A stretch of DNA of 64,000 nt. Origin: Phyllobacterium sp. YR531. GTDB lineage: Bacteria > Pseudomonadota > Alphaproteobacteria > Rhizobiales > Rhizobiaceae. Within the stretch, counting starts at the first letter, position 1. Every line of letters begins with the position of its first letter. The notes under the pieces were generated by a model. That model was not told the origin of the DNA, did not search any database, and saw nothing but the letters and a program-made list of their open reading frames with translations. The stretch covers positions 62,001 through 126,000 of the forward strand of contig NZ_AKIZ01000019.1 in NCBI RefSeq assembly GCF_000282595.1, given 5' to 3'. The translations under genes and the position numbers were made by a program. Shown one piece after another: positions 45,801-54,282 of the stretch.

Positions 45801-48335
45801 AACATTGAACTTGCCGATGGAATTCTCGCCAAGATCACCGGAAAACTCCGGCTTGATGCCAATCATAGAGCTTTCAGACTTGATAGGCAGCGTCAATGAA
45901 CGTTCGACAGCGCGGCCGCCCGCTTCTTTCAAGCGCACAACGACATTTGCATTCAGCAATTGTGTCGTTGAAGGCGCATCCGCAACGGTTACATCAAACG
46001 TCGCCTTGCCCTCATCGTCCAATGCATCTGCTGCCTCAATCGGAACAGAGGTGGGTTCGCTTACCTGCTCATCCGCCAGACCGAAGAAATAGCCTTTGAA
46101 ATCGTCCCGTTCCCGCGTTGGCTTGATGACCACATCGCCTTCGGCAAACAGACCTGCTGCCGGCGCGCCATAAAGATATCGCCCGTCAATCGTCACCTGT
46201 GCAGGCTTTCCAATCTCCAGCGATTTGGCTTCGGTTGTCAGATCAAACTCGATCCTGTCCGGCACAAAATCTTCAACCATGAACTGCTTTTCAGCAATCG
46301 ACGAACCCTTGGGATCAGTAAATATCTGCATGATCCAGGTGCCACGCATGGCATTGGCCTGCAATTCAAGATCGAGATTATGACCACCGAGAGTCTCGCC
46401 ATCACTGACCATGCGGCGGTCTTCGACACCATCGGGACGCCTGAATATGAAAGTAAGCGGCAATTTCTCGATAGCATTGGCGGCGTTGTCACGCGCGAGT
46501 GCCGAAACGTGGACCGTCTCGCCTGCACGGTAAATGCCGCGCTCTGTCCATGCCAGAATATCAATGGCACCGGGCGCAGCGCGTCCGGTGACACCGCGAT
46601 CCGAAAGATCGAAACCGGCGCGAGTCATGTCAAGAAACACATAATCCGCGTCACCATTCTTGGCAGTAATAACAGCCGGAACCATTGCCGCAGTTCCACG
46701 CATCAAGCCTGCGCTGAATGTTGCGCGACCATCCGTATCGGTAACGGCTGTTCCGAGGATTTCATTGTTCTTGGCAAGAAGCTGCAGCTCAACGCCGATA
46801 AGTGGTTGAGCGCTGGCCAGAGAGCGCACAAAAACATTGAGGCCATCCGTACCTGTGTAGGTAGACAAGCCAATGTCGGAGACAACAAACCATTGGGTTG
46901 CCTGTGTTGCCCAGTCATCCTGTTTTGACTCAGCCGATACAGCGGTCAAGACGTAGACGCCGGGCTTGCGCTGCGGCAGAGCCTCATCCACCGGGAAGCT
47001 GGTAACAACATCCTTGTTGAGGTCGGGCTGAATATCAATCGTGCCTTCCCAAACGGCCTCACCGGCTTCGTCCTGAAGCTGCTGCGCGCTGTAACCTTCT
47101 AGTTGTGTGAGGAATTGTGATCTTGCAAGCAAAGGGGCAATGCCACGATCGCCAATGCGGTAGAGTTTCAGCTTGGCGCTTCCGGTATTGACCGAAACGA
47201 TTGGAATACCGCGACGCGCTGTGCTTGGCAAAACAAAACTGTCGCCGGTAAAGCGAACCATCGCCGAGCGATCCTTGACGTAAATATCAAGGTCGACCTG
47301 CCCTTCAAGAGATTCACCAACGGATGAAGGAAGCCCTGCACGCAGGGCAACCTTGTAGCGCTCACCATGCGTCAAGCCTTCAACGCAAATCTCGCTGGCC
47401 TTGGCTTCAACGCTCTTGGCCGGTGCACCATTCAACGTAACGAAAGGCGTGTAATCCGTGCCCATTTTCACCAATGGTTCAGAAAACTGAACGCAGGCGC
47501 GCGCTGTAGCGCTGTCGGCATCAATCGTATGGTTGATGACACGGAAGCCCTGACGCCCTTTCAAGTCATTGTAAGCGGCGCGAACCGTCTTTGCTTCGAC
47601 GATTTCGAGGCTAGCCTTGTAGGCATTGATGGCTGCCCGGTAATTCTGTGCAATCTCAAGGGATGTTCCGAGGACGGATAGCGCTTCAGCACGGCTTTGT
47701 GTGGTGCGGGACAATTGATAGGCGTTGAACGCCGCCAAGGCGGACTGGCCACCCCTGTAACTGTCATTTCCTATGTTTCCGGCCTTGGCCAATTCCAGCC
47801 AAACATCACCATTGCCGGGTGCGATTGCCAGTGCGGCCATATAGCTGGCAATCGCCGGTGTTACTGATCCGTTAGATGCTTCATTTCTCGCCATACCAAG
47901 CAGCTTGTCAAAGCCGAGCATCTTATCCGATTCACTTGCGCGGAGATTGGATTTGACCTCGCGCGCATCAATAATGAACTGGTCCGATACGAATTGCACT
48001 TTTGGGGCAGCACCAATATCTGGCTCGACGGAAGTCTCAACCACCTTTCCGGCAAACACCCCCGGAAAACTCTTCAGCTCTTTGAAATCGGACTTGAGGA
48101 AGCACCATTTCACCTTGGGGTTGTAGGTGAATGCCTTACAGGCCTGATCTGCAAGGCAGACAGTCTCGCACTGATCCAGCGTGACATCTTCTTCGGTGCG
48201 CAGATCGAAACCGAAATAATCGCTATCCTTTGTCGTCACGATATCGCGGTTAATTTCCGCAGCTCCCACCGGTAAAACGGCGGTAAAGAATGTGAGGAGA
48301 AGAGCAAGAAGCCCAAACCTTGCGCGCATAGACAT
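42885..48335 (-). CDS. Bacterial alpha-2-macroglobulin with PAN/apple-like N-terminus and thioester
   Basis: 1816 residues. Signal peptide (ARFGLLALLLTFFTAVLPVGA, about residues 5-25), then a Cys-rich PAN/apple-like segment with DYFGFDLRTEEDVTLDQCE and further Cys. A TPR-like helical stretch follows (AIAPGNGDVWLELAKAG region), then serial macroglobulin beta domains. The thioester is YGCAEQT with C1368 and Q1371. No lipobox Cys is visible, so it is probably secreted or anchored through its signal segment rather than as a lipoprotein. It traps host or competitor proteases in the periplasm. It is upstream of and coupled to pbpC. Confidence 0.93.
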   Translation of the reverse strand: MSMRARFGLLALLLTFFTAVLPVGAAEINRDIVTTKDSDYFGFDLRTEEDVTLDQCETVCLADQACKAFTYNPKVKWCFLKSDFKELKSFPGVFAGKVVETSVEPDIGAAPKVQFVSDQFIIDAREVKSNLRASESDKMLGFDKLLGMARNEASNGSVTPAIASYMAALAIAPGNGDVWLELAKAGNIGNDSYRGGQSALAAFNAYQLSRTTQSRAEALSVLGTSLEIAQNYRAAINAYKASLEIVEAKTVRAAYNDLKGRQGFRVINHTIDADSATARACVQFSEPLVKMGTDYTPFVTLNGAPAKSVEAKASEICVEGLTHGERYKVALRAGLPSSVGESLEGQVDLDIYVKDRSAMVRFTGDSFVLPSTARRGIPIVSVNTGSAKLKLYRIGDRGIAPLLARSQFLTQLEGYSAQQLQDEAGEAVWEGTIDIQPDLNKDVVTSFPVDEALPQRKPGVYVLTAVSAESKQDDWATQATQWFVVSDIGLSTYTGTDGLNVFVRSLASAQPLIGVELQLLAKNNEILGTAVTDTDGRATFSAGLMRGTAAMVPAVITAKNGDADYVFLDMTRAGFDLSDRGVTGRAAPGAIDILAWTERGIYRAGETVHVSALARDNAANAIEKLPLTFIFRRPDGVEDRRMVSDGETLGGHNLDLELQANAMRGTWIMQIFTDPKGSSIAEKQFMVEDFVPDRIEFDLTTEAKSLEIGKPAQVTIDGRYLYGAPAAGLFAEGDVVIKPTRERDDFKGYFFGLADEQVSEPTSVPIEAADALDDEGKATFDVTVADAPSTTQLLNANVVVRLKEAGGRAVERSLTLPIKSESSMIGIKPEFSGDLGENSIGKFNVIALDANGQKQATQGLSWKLLSVERNYQWYRDGSSWKYEPILSTKQVANGTVDVTTDGGAISVPVTWGRFRLEVETAAADGPTSSVEFDAGYYVEATSTETPDGLEIALDKEQYAPGDIAKLKVSSRFAGELLVTVGAESLLTTAKASIGAEGGEVDIPVTAEWGAGAYVTATLFRPGDAQESHMPMRAIGIKWLNVNPGDRKLAVKLDTPQKTEPRQQLNVALQVTGAGANENAFVTVAAVDVGILNLTRYEAPDPDTWYFGQRQLGLEIRDLYGRLIDGSQGATGKLRTGGDGAQMPVQGNPPTEKLVAFFSGPVKLDAEGKANVSFDIPQFNGTARVMAVAWSKSGVGHATSDVIIRDPVVVTASLPKFLTPGDRASLRLDIANTDAPAGEYQVQVTSNPAVQVEQPGASQAINLTAGGKFDLTLPLVGIHPGDGIVSVKLSNTAGLSLEQTLNLPVRPATLPMTVRKPIKLAPNASVKVDGELLAGNILEGASISLNVTRSAAFDIPAILMTLDRYPYGCAEQTTSRALPLLYMSELAKKSGMGEDGEVQKRVQEAIYRVLAYQSSSGSFGLWGPGSGDLWLDAYVTDFLTRAREQKYEVPEQALVQALDNLQNSLSYDVNIKDQGNEIAYALYVLARNRKAAISDLRYYADTMLSEFPTPLAKAHIAAALSLYGDGQRSQSIFTSIVGQTSLLSNVSLSRSDYGSSLRDGAAVLALAAESRPVPAIIPQLSKIVADQWESKRYTSTQEQTWMLLAARAIQDGDSDLRLDINGTAHTGGYTSRITGDELLASPITVTNTSSAPVAAVVTTVAAPSQPLPAGGDGFNIQRTYYTLDGTEANVSEAKQNERYVVVLKVTENNRWPSRILVTDLLPAGFEIDNPGLVNSASLTNFDWIGEVEAAHTEFRSDRFVAAFDRVPSDNSEITLAYVVRAVTPGNYSHPAASVEDMYRPQFSARTASGRMEVVEAQ

Positions 48336-48447
48336 ATCGTCCTCCCAACGCCACTGCTGATCCTGATGGAGGGCACTCTTTAAACTTCATCATGACTTGT
48401 CAACAGAGCATACGATTTCTGGTTGAAATCTCAGCACAATTCCCAAC

Positions 48448-48475
48448 AAAAAGGCCCCGTAAACGGGGCCTTTTT
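48448..48475 (-). terminator. Rho-independent terminator of the OFA transporter operon
   Basis: An 11-base perfect stem (48448-48458 with 48465-48475) with a 6-base loop, GC-rich core, followed on the minus strand by TTTTT. It starts 18 bases past the MFS stop and precedes the alpha-2-macroglobulin gene. Confidence 0.9.
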
Positions 48476-48493
48476 TCATCTTGTGTGAAATGT

Positions 48494-50149
48494 TTACTGG
48501 AACAGGATAATTGCCTGTTTGATCGTGACCCAAACGCCCCAAAGAATAGGAATACCGACCGCAGCCCAAGCCAGCGCTGCTTTGGCGTCGAGGCCGCCGT
48601 GGCCAATGCCGAATGACCCGCCTGCACCGGCATCCGCAACCTTGGTCTTGGCCTGCAATGCTGCCACTTCCGCATCTGACATGAACCATTTATCCGCCAG
48701 AGGACGCACAAACAGATTGGCGATCAGTCCAAGAGCCAGCATGCCTGCCAAAATATACATCGTCCGGTCATAGACCTGATCGCGCGGCACACCCGCATTG
48801 ATCTGAAACTCGCGGATGTAATTGACCACCACCGGACCGACGATACCGGCTGTCGCCCAAGCTGTCAGCAGACGGCCATGAATCGCGCCAACGAACTGTG
48901 TCCCGAAAATATCAGCAAGATAGGCCGGAATGGTCGCAAAGCCACCGCCATACATCGACAGGATCACACAGAAAATGGCAACGAACAGGGCTTGGCTGCC
49001 AATATGAGCAGCAGTTGGCGCGAAGGCGTAAAGCGCGATGCCAAGCGCAAAAAAGGTGAAGTAAGTTGCCTTGCGCCCGAGCCGATCCGACAACGATGCC
49101 CAGAAGAAGCGGCCACCGATATTGAACAGCGAAAGCAGACCCGTGAAACCGGCCGCTATGGCTGCTACCGCAGTTTTCTGCGATGCATCGAGCTGCGTAA
49201 AGCTAACATCCGGAAAGCCGATCAGCCTGCCTGCGAAGATTTCCTGCAACATGGGCGAAGCCATGCCGATAACGCCGATACCTGCAGAAACATTCAGGCA
49301 GAGGACGGCCCAAATCAACCAGAACTGCTTTGTCTTGTGGGCATCACGCAAATGAACATGCCGCGTGGTAATCATGGCCTTGCTGGTTGCAGGTGGTGAC
49401 CACCCTTCAGGACGCCAGTTTGCAGGCGGGATACGATAACCGAACGCACCGCACATCATGAAAACAAAGTAACCTGCGGCCATTACAAGCAGCGTCTGCC
49501 AGACACCAACAGATTCCGGCGTCTTGAAGTAATTCATGAGAAGATTGGCGAGTGGAGCACCGATCATCGCGCCGCCACCAAAACCCATGATTGCCATTCC
49601 TGTTGCCATGCCGCGACGGTCGGGAAACCATTTGATCAGGGTCGAGACCGGCGAAATATAACCGAGGCCAAGGCCAATACCGCCAATAACGCCCGCGCCG
49701 AGCCACATCAGCCACAGTTGATGCGTCATGATGCCAATAGCCGCGATGACCATGCCGCCGCACCAGCATAGAGCAGAGACTACGCCAGCCTTGCGAGGCC
49801 CTGCCCGCTCCAGCCAGCCGCCCCAGATAGCTGCAGAACAACCAAGAAGAACGAAGAACAGCGTATAAATCCAGCCAAGGTCACTGACGCGCCAGTCACA
49901 GCTGGTTGTAAACAAGGCAGTAACGAGATTGAGATCAGCGCAGGCAACAGATTGCTCTATCCCAATAGAACGGGACAGAGGCAGCCAGAAAACACTGAAG
50001 CCATAGGCCATGCCAATACACAAGTGAATCGCCAAGGCAGCCGGTGGAACCAGCCAACGGTTGAAGCCCGCTTTGGCGACAATTCGCTCGCGGTCAAGAA
50101 GTCCGGGAGACCCTACCGAGCCTCCTGCAGTTTGGTCAATTGCTGACAT
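48494..50149 (-). CDS. MFS transporter, OFA (oxalate/formate antiporter)-like
   Basis: A 551-residue MFS protein with about 12 TM segments plus a hydrophobic C-terminal helix (WAAVGIPILWGVWVTIKQAI). It shows the OFA-type start NRWLVPPAALAIHLCIGMAYGFSVFW and GGIGLGLGYISPVSTLIKWFPDRRG. It is the last gene downstream of the formate dehydrogenase operon (69 bases after fdsD), so formate, oxalate or a related acid is a plausible substrate. The ATG at 50149 has a GGGAGGGGC ribosome site. Confidence 0.85.
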   Translation of the reverse strand: MSAIDQTAGGSVGSPGLLDRERIVAKAGFNRWLVPPAALAIHLCIGMAYGFSVFWLPLSRSIGIEQSVACADLNLVTALFTTSCDWRVSDLGWIYTLFFVLLGCSAAIWGGWLERAGPRKAGVVSALCWCGGMVIAAIGIMTHQLWLMWLGAGVIGGIGLGLGYISPVSTLIKWFPDRRGMATGMAIMGFGGGAMIGAPLANLLMNYFKTPESVGVWQTLLVMAAGYFVFMMCGAFGYRIPPANWRPEGWSPPATSKAMITTRHVHLRDAHKTKQFWLIWAVLCLNVSAGIGVIGMASPMLQEIFAGRLIGFPDVSFTQLDASQKTAVAAIAAGFTGLLSLFNIGGRFFWASLSDRLGRKATYFTFFALGIALYAFAPTAAHIGSQALFVAIFCVILSMYGGGFATIPAYLADIFGTQFVGAIHGRLLTAWATAGIVGPVVVNYIREFQINAGVPRDQVYDRTMYILAGMLALGLIANLFVRPLADKWFMSDAEVAALQAKTKVADAGAGGSFGIGHGGLDAKAALAWAAVGIPILWGVWVTIKQAIILFQ

Positions 50150-50217
50150 GCTATGCCCCTCCCAAGGTTTGCATTCAAAACAAGATGGATATTTAGGGTC
50201 AGGCCCCATTAATATGA

Positions 50218-50466
50218 TCAGACGGGAACGGGACCGGGCTTGCGTATCTGCTTCGCAGCCTCAACGACCAATGCATCCAGGCCGTTATTCTGCTGTTCCA
50301 GAATGTCGAAGAACTGCTGACGCATGCGCGGTTCCCAAAAATGATTGATATGATCTGCGACAGCCGCTGCTGCCTCATCTTTTGGCTGAGAGTGGAAAAA
50401 GGTCGCGATCTGATTGGCCATGTAGACCAGTTTTGTTGCCGTGGATTTATGGCTTTCACTATCCAT
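50218..50466 (-). CDS. fdsD: Formate dehydrogenase delta subunit
   Basis: An 82-residue protein matching FdsD: LVYMANQIATFFHSQP, then HINHFWEPRMRQQFFDIL. It is a small subunit or assembly factor of NAD-linked FdsABG formate dehydrogenases. The start overlaps the fdhD stop by 8 bases, which fits coupled expression. Confidence 0.93.
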   Translation of the reverse strand: MDSESHKSTATKLVYMANQIATFFHSQPKDEAAAAVADHINHFWEPRMRQQFFDILEQQNNGLDALVVEAAKQIRKPGPVPV

Positions 50467-51394
50467 ATTGCACCAGTCTTACAGTTGGACTTTGAATTAG
50501 TGTAGACGCTGCTGGATCAGCATTGAGATGCGGCCTCTGTGGCTTTTCATCCGTCCCGGGCCGAATCTGCGCCGCCGCAACCGGAATGCGCTCCGGCCGT
50601 GTAAACACATCGAATTCATCGCCACGAACCAATGCAACAAGGGTAAGACCAGCGGCATGCGCTGTTCGGATCGCCAGCGCTGTCGGAGCTGAAACGGCTA
50701 TGAGGACGGAAGCACCAATGATCGCAACCTTCTGGACCATTTCGATAGAAACACGGCTGGTGATGACAATAGCACCACTGCCTCCTTCAATGCGCGAACG
50801 GCAAAGACTTCCCGCCAGTTTATCCAGTGCGTTATGCCGCCCTACATCTTCGCGCGCAACAAGGATGCCTTGTCCCGGCTGATAAAATCCGGCGGCATGT
50901 ACTGCGCCTGTCTCCTTGTGGAGTGGCTGTAGCTCCGAAAGCAGACTGACGGCTTGCGCAATATCATCCGGAGTGAGTTCCAGCTTCACACTCTCGACCG
51001 AGGATACAGGTTTTAAAGCCTGCTCGATGGATTCAATACCGCAAAGGCCGCAACCAACGGGGCCTGCCATGCGGCGCTTGCGGTCACTCAACTCCTGCCC
51101 CGCTTCCCCCGCGAGCCTGATCTGAATGTCTATGCCTTCCGCATGATCCTCCACATTGATCTCATCAATCTCTTCGAGGCTCGAAATTATACCTTCAGAG
51201 AGGCTGAAACCAACCGCAAAATCTTCCATATCCGCCGGCGTCGCCATCATGACCGCATGGGTGGTGCCATTATAGCTGAAAGCGACTGGCGTTTCTTCGG
51301 GAACAGCCCGGTCACTGCGCGCATAGTTGTCAACCACACCTTTAAGACGGCGGGTGATCCGCGGTACAGGCTGGAGTGCTGGGCGCTGCTCCAC
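50459..51394 (-). CDS. fdhD: Formate dehydrogenase accessory sulfurtransferase FdhD
   Basis: A 311-residue FdhD. The CGLCG block (residues about 115-119, in AGPVGCGLCGIESIEQ) holds the sulfur-carrying Cys pair, with DVGRHNALDKLAG further on. It transfers sulfur to the bis-MGD molybdenum cofactor, needed for formate dehydrogenase activity. It starts at a GTG 2 bases after the fdsA stop and overlaps fdsD. Confidence 0.95.
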   Translation of the reverse strand: MEQRPALQPVPRITRRLKGVVDNYARSDRAVPEETPVAFSYNGTTHAVMMATPADMEDFAVGFSLSEGIISSLEEIDEINVEDHAEGIDIQIRLAGEAGQELSDRKRRMAGPVGCGLCGIESIEQALKPVSSVESVKLELTPDDIAQAVSLLSELQPLHKETGAVHAAGFYQPGQGILVAREDVGRHNALDKLAGSLCRSRIEGGSGAIVITSRVSIEMVQKVAIIGASVLIAVSAPTALAIRTAHAAGLTLVALVRGDEFDVFTRPERIPVAAAQIRPGTDEKPQRPHLNADPAASTLIQSPTVRLVQYG

Positions 51395-51396
51395 CT

Positions 51397-54273
51397 CTAT
51401 TCCGCCGCGTCGAGTACTTTGATCCGACGGCTTTGGCGGGCCTGTTCGTCATATTGAACCTGCCAATCGCTCGGACCGTTCGAAGCGCCCACCTGAACCG
51501 CCGTGACCTTGTATTCCGGGCAGTTCGTCGCCCAGTCAGAGAAGTCGGTGGTGATCACATTTGCCTGCGTCGTGGGATGGTGGAAGGTCGTATAGACGAC
51601 GCCGGGTGACACGCGGTCCGTAATAAGCGCGCGCAAGGTGGTTTCACCGGAACGGCTGTTAATCTTCACCCAATCGCCGTCGCGGATACCGCGATTTTCC
51701 GCATCATGGGCGTGAATTTCCAGCCGGTCCTCCTCGTGCCACATGACATTATCCGTACGGCGGGTCTGCGCGCCCACATTATATTGCGAAAGGATACGCC
51801 CGGTTGTGAGCAGCAGCGGGAAGCGCGGTCCTGTACGCTCATCGGTTGCGACATATTCCGTGCGAATAAACTTGCCCTTACCTCGCGCGAATCCGTTGAT
51901 GTGCATGATCGGTGTGCCAAGCGGAGCCTTCTCATTGCATGGCCATTGAACAGAACCTTCCTTTTCAAGAAGATCATAAGTTACGCCTGCAAAGCTCGGT
52001 GTCGTTAGAGCAATCTCGTCCATGACCTGTGATGGATGCGTATAGTTCCAGTTGAGACCCATTGCCTTGGCAAGGTTTTGTGTAACCTCCCAATCCGCAT
52101 AACCGTTCAGCGGGCTCATAACCTTACGCACACGATTGATGCGGCGCTCGGCATTGGTGAAGGTGCCATCCTTTTCTAGGAATGTAGAGCCGGGCAGGAA
52201 GACGTGAGCGTAATTTGCAGTTTCGTTGAGGAACAGGTCATGGACAACGACGCATTCCATCGCTTCGAGCCCGGCAGCGACATGCTTTGTGTCCGGGTCC
52301 GACTGCAAAATGTCTTCACCCTGAATGTAAATGCCCTTGAACGTACCATCGACGGCAGCATCCAGCATGTTCGGAATGCGCAAACCCGGCTCATCCTGAA
52401 TTTTGACGCCCCAAAGCTTGTCAAAAATGTCCCGTGTCGATTCATCGGAGACGTGGCGATAACCGGGTAGCTCGTGCGGGAATGAACCCATATCGCAGGA
52501 GCCCTGCACATTGTTCTGGCCACGTAGCGGATTAACACCAACACCCTTGCGGCCGATATTGCCGGTTGCCATCGCAAGATTGGCGATTGCCATGACCGTT
52601 GTAGAACCCTGACTGTGCTCTGTGACGCCAAGACCGTAATAAATCGCTCCATTGCCACCAGTGGCAAACAGGCGTGCAGCTTCGCGAAGGGTTTGCGGAT
52701 TTACACCGGTCAGTTCTTCAATTGCTTCAGGGCTGTGTTCCGGGCTGGAAACAAAAGATGCCCAATCCTGAAACTCTTCCCAGTCACAGCGCTCGCGAAT
52801 GAACTTTTCGTCGAACAGGCCTTCGGTGACAATCACATGGGCCAGCGATGTTACAACAGCCACATTTGTGCCGGGACGCAGCTGCAAATGCTGCGCTGCT
52901 GAGATGTGGGGCGAACGCACAAGGTCAATCCGGCGGGGGTCGACAACGATCAGCTTCGCGCCCTTGCGCAAGCGCTTCTTCAGACGCGACGCAAAGACGG
53001 GATGACCATCGGTCGGATTTGCTCCGATGACCATAACCACGTCCGTATGTTCAACGCTGTCGAAATCCTGCGTACCGGCAGACGTGCCGAAAGTGGTCTT
53101 CAGACCATAGCCGGTTGGCGAGTGGCAGACACGGGCACATGTATCGACATTATTGTTGCCGAAACCGGCGCGGATCAGTTTCTGGACAAGGAACGTTTCC
53201 TCGTTGGTACAGCGTGACGATGTGATGCCGCCGACAGAATTGCGTCCATACTGGTATTGGATGCGGCGAAACTCATTGGCGACATGTTTATAGGCCTCTT
53301 CCCAGCTTACTTCGCGCCAGGGATCGGTGATTTTCTCACGGACCATCGGGTTGAGAATACGGTCCTTATGGGTGGAGTAACCATAGGCAAAACGGCCCTT
53401 GACGCAGGAATGACCGCGATTGGCCTTGCCATCCTTGTAAGGAACCATACGCACCACTTCTTCACCGCGCATTTCAGCTTTGAACGAGCAACCGACACCG
53501 CAATAGGCACAGGTTGTGACCTTGGAATGTTCGGGCTGTCCAATCTGGATAACTGACTTTTCAGTCAGCGTAGCAGTGGGGCAAGCCTGAACACAGGCAC
53601 CGCAAGAGACACACTCGCTGTCGAGGAAATGCTCATGCATGCCGGGTGATACGCGGCTGGAAAAACCACGGCCCTCAATGGTCAGCGCGAACGTACCCTG
53701 CACTTCTTCACAGGCGCGGACGCAGCGCGAGCAGACGATGCATTTCGCCGGGTCGTAGGTAAAGTAAGGGTTGGATTCATCCTTCGGCATCCAGCGATCG
53801 TTGGAAACACCTTCGTTCTTTGCAAATACGTGGTTGTCGCCCTCATATCCATAACGCACATCCCGCAGGCCAACTGCTCCTGCCATATCCTGCAACTCGC
53901 AATCGCCATTGGCGGCGCAGGTCAGGCAATCAAGCGGATGATCGGAGATATAAAGCTCCATTACGCCTTTGCGGATATCCTTCAGACGCTTGGTTTGCGT
54001 ATGGACGACCAACCCTTCCATCGCAGGGGTCGTGCAGGACGCCGGTGTGCCATTGCGGCCCTCGATCTCGATCAGGCAAAGACGGCACGAACCGAATGCA
54101 TCGACCATATCTGTGGCGCAAAGTTTCGGGACCTGAATGCCAGCTTCCATGGCAGCACGCATCAGAGAGGTTCCCTCAGGAACGGTTACCTCGCTGCCAT
54201 CAATGGTCAGCGTCACCATCTTCTCGGAAAGGGAAGCTGGCGTGCCGTAATCGATCTCGTGAACCAGGGACAT
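51397..54273 (-). CDS. fdsA: NAD-dependent formate dehydrogenase alpha subunit
   Basis: 958 residues. Cofactor ligands in order: a [2Fe-2S] N-terminal ferredoxin (C52, C63, C66, C80), a His-Cys3 [4Fe-4S] (H112, C116, C119, C125), two ferredoxin-type [4Fe-4S] clusters (C178/181/184/188 and C221/224/227/231), and the catalytic-domain cluster (C255, C258, C262, C290). C383 in RVCHSPTGYG ligates molybdenum, so the enzyme uses Cys rather than selenocysteine. It oxidises formate to CO2, passing electrons to FdsB and FdsG to reduce NAD. Confidence 0.96.
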   Translation of the reverse strand: MSLVHEIDYGTPASLSEKMVTLTIDGSEVTVPEGTSLMRAAMEAGIQVPKLCATDMVDAFGSCRLCLIEIEGRNGTPASCTTPAMEGLVVHTQTKRLKDIRKGVMELYISDHPLDCLTCAANGDCELQDMAGAVGLRDVRYGYEGDNHVFAKNEGVSNDRWMPKDESNPYFTYDPAKCIVCSRCVRACEEVQGTFALTIEGRGFSSRVSPGMHEHFLDSECVSCGACVQACPTATLTEKSVIQIGQPEHSKVTTCAYCGVGCSFKAEMRGEEVVRMVPYKDGKANRGHSCVKGRFAYGYSTHKDRILNPMVREKITDPWREVSWEEAYKHVANEFRRIQYQYGRNSVGGITSSRCTNEETFLVQKLIRAGFGNNNVDTCARVCHSPTGYGLKTTFGTSAGTQDFDSVEHTDVVMVIGANPTDGHPVFASRLKKRLRKGAKLIVVDPRRIDLVRSPHISAAQHLQLRPGTNVAVVTSLAHVIVTEGLFDEKFIRERCDWEEFQDWASFVSSPEHSPEAIEELTGVNPQTLREAARLFATGGNGAIYYGLGVTEHSQGSTTVMAIANLAMATGNIGRKGVGVNPLRGQNNVQGSCDMGSFPHELPGYRHVSDESTRDIFDKLWGVKIQDEPGLRIPNMLDAAVDGTFKGIYIQGEDILQSDPDTKHVAAGLEAMECVVVHDLFLNETANYAHVFLPGSTFLEKDGTFTNAERRINRVRKVMSPLNGYADWEVTQNLAKAMGLNWNYTHPSQVMDEIALTTPSFAGVTYDLLEKEGSVQWPCNEKAPLGTPIMHINGFARGKGKFIRTEYVATDERTGPRFPLLLTTGRILSQYNVGAQTRRTDNVMWHEEDRLEIHAHDAENRGIRDGDWVKINSRSGETTLRALITDRVSPGVVYTTFHHPTTQANVITTDFSDWATNCPEYKVTAVQVGASNGPSDWQVQYDEQARQSRRIKVLDAAE

Positions 54274-54282
54274 GGTGAACTC

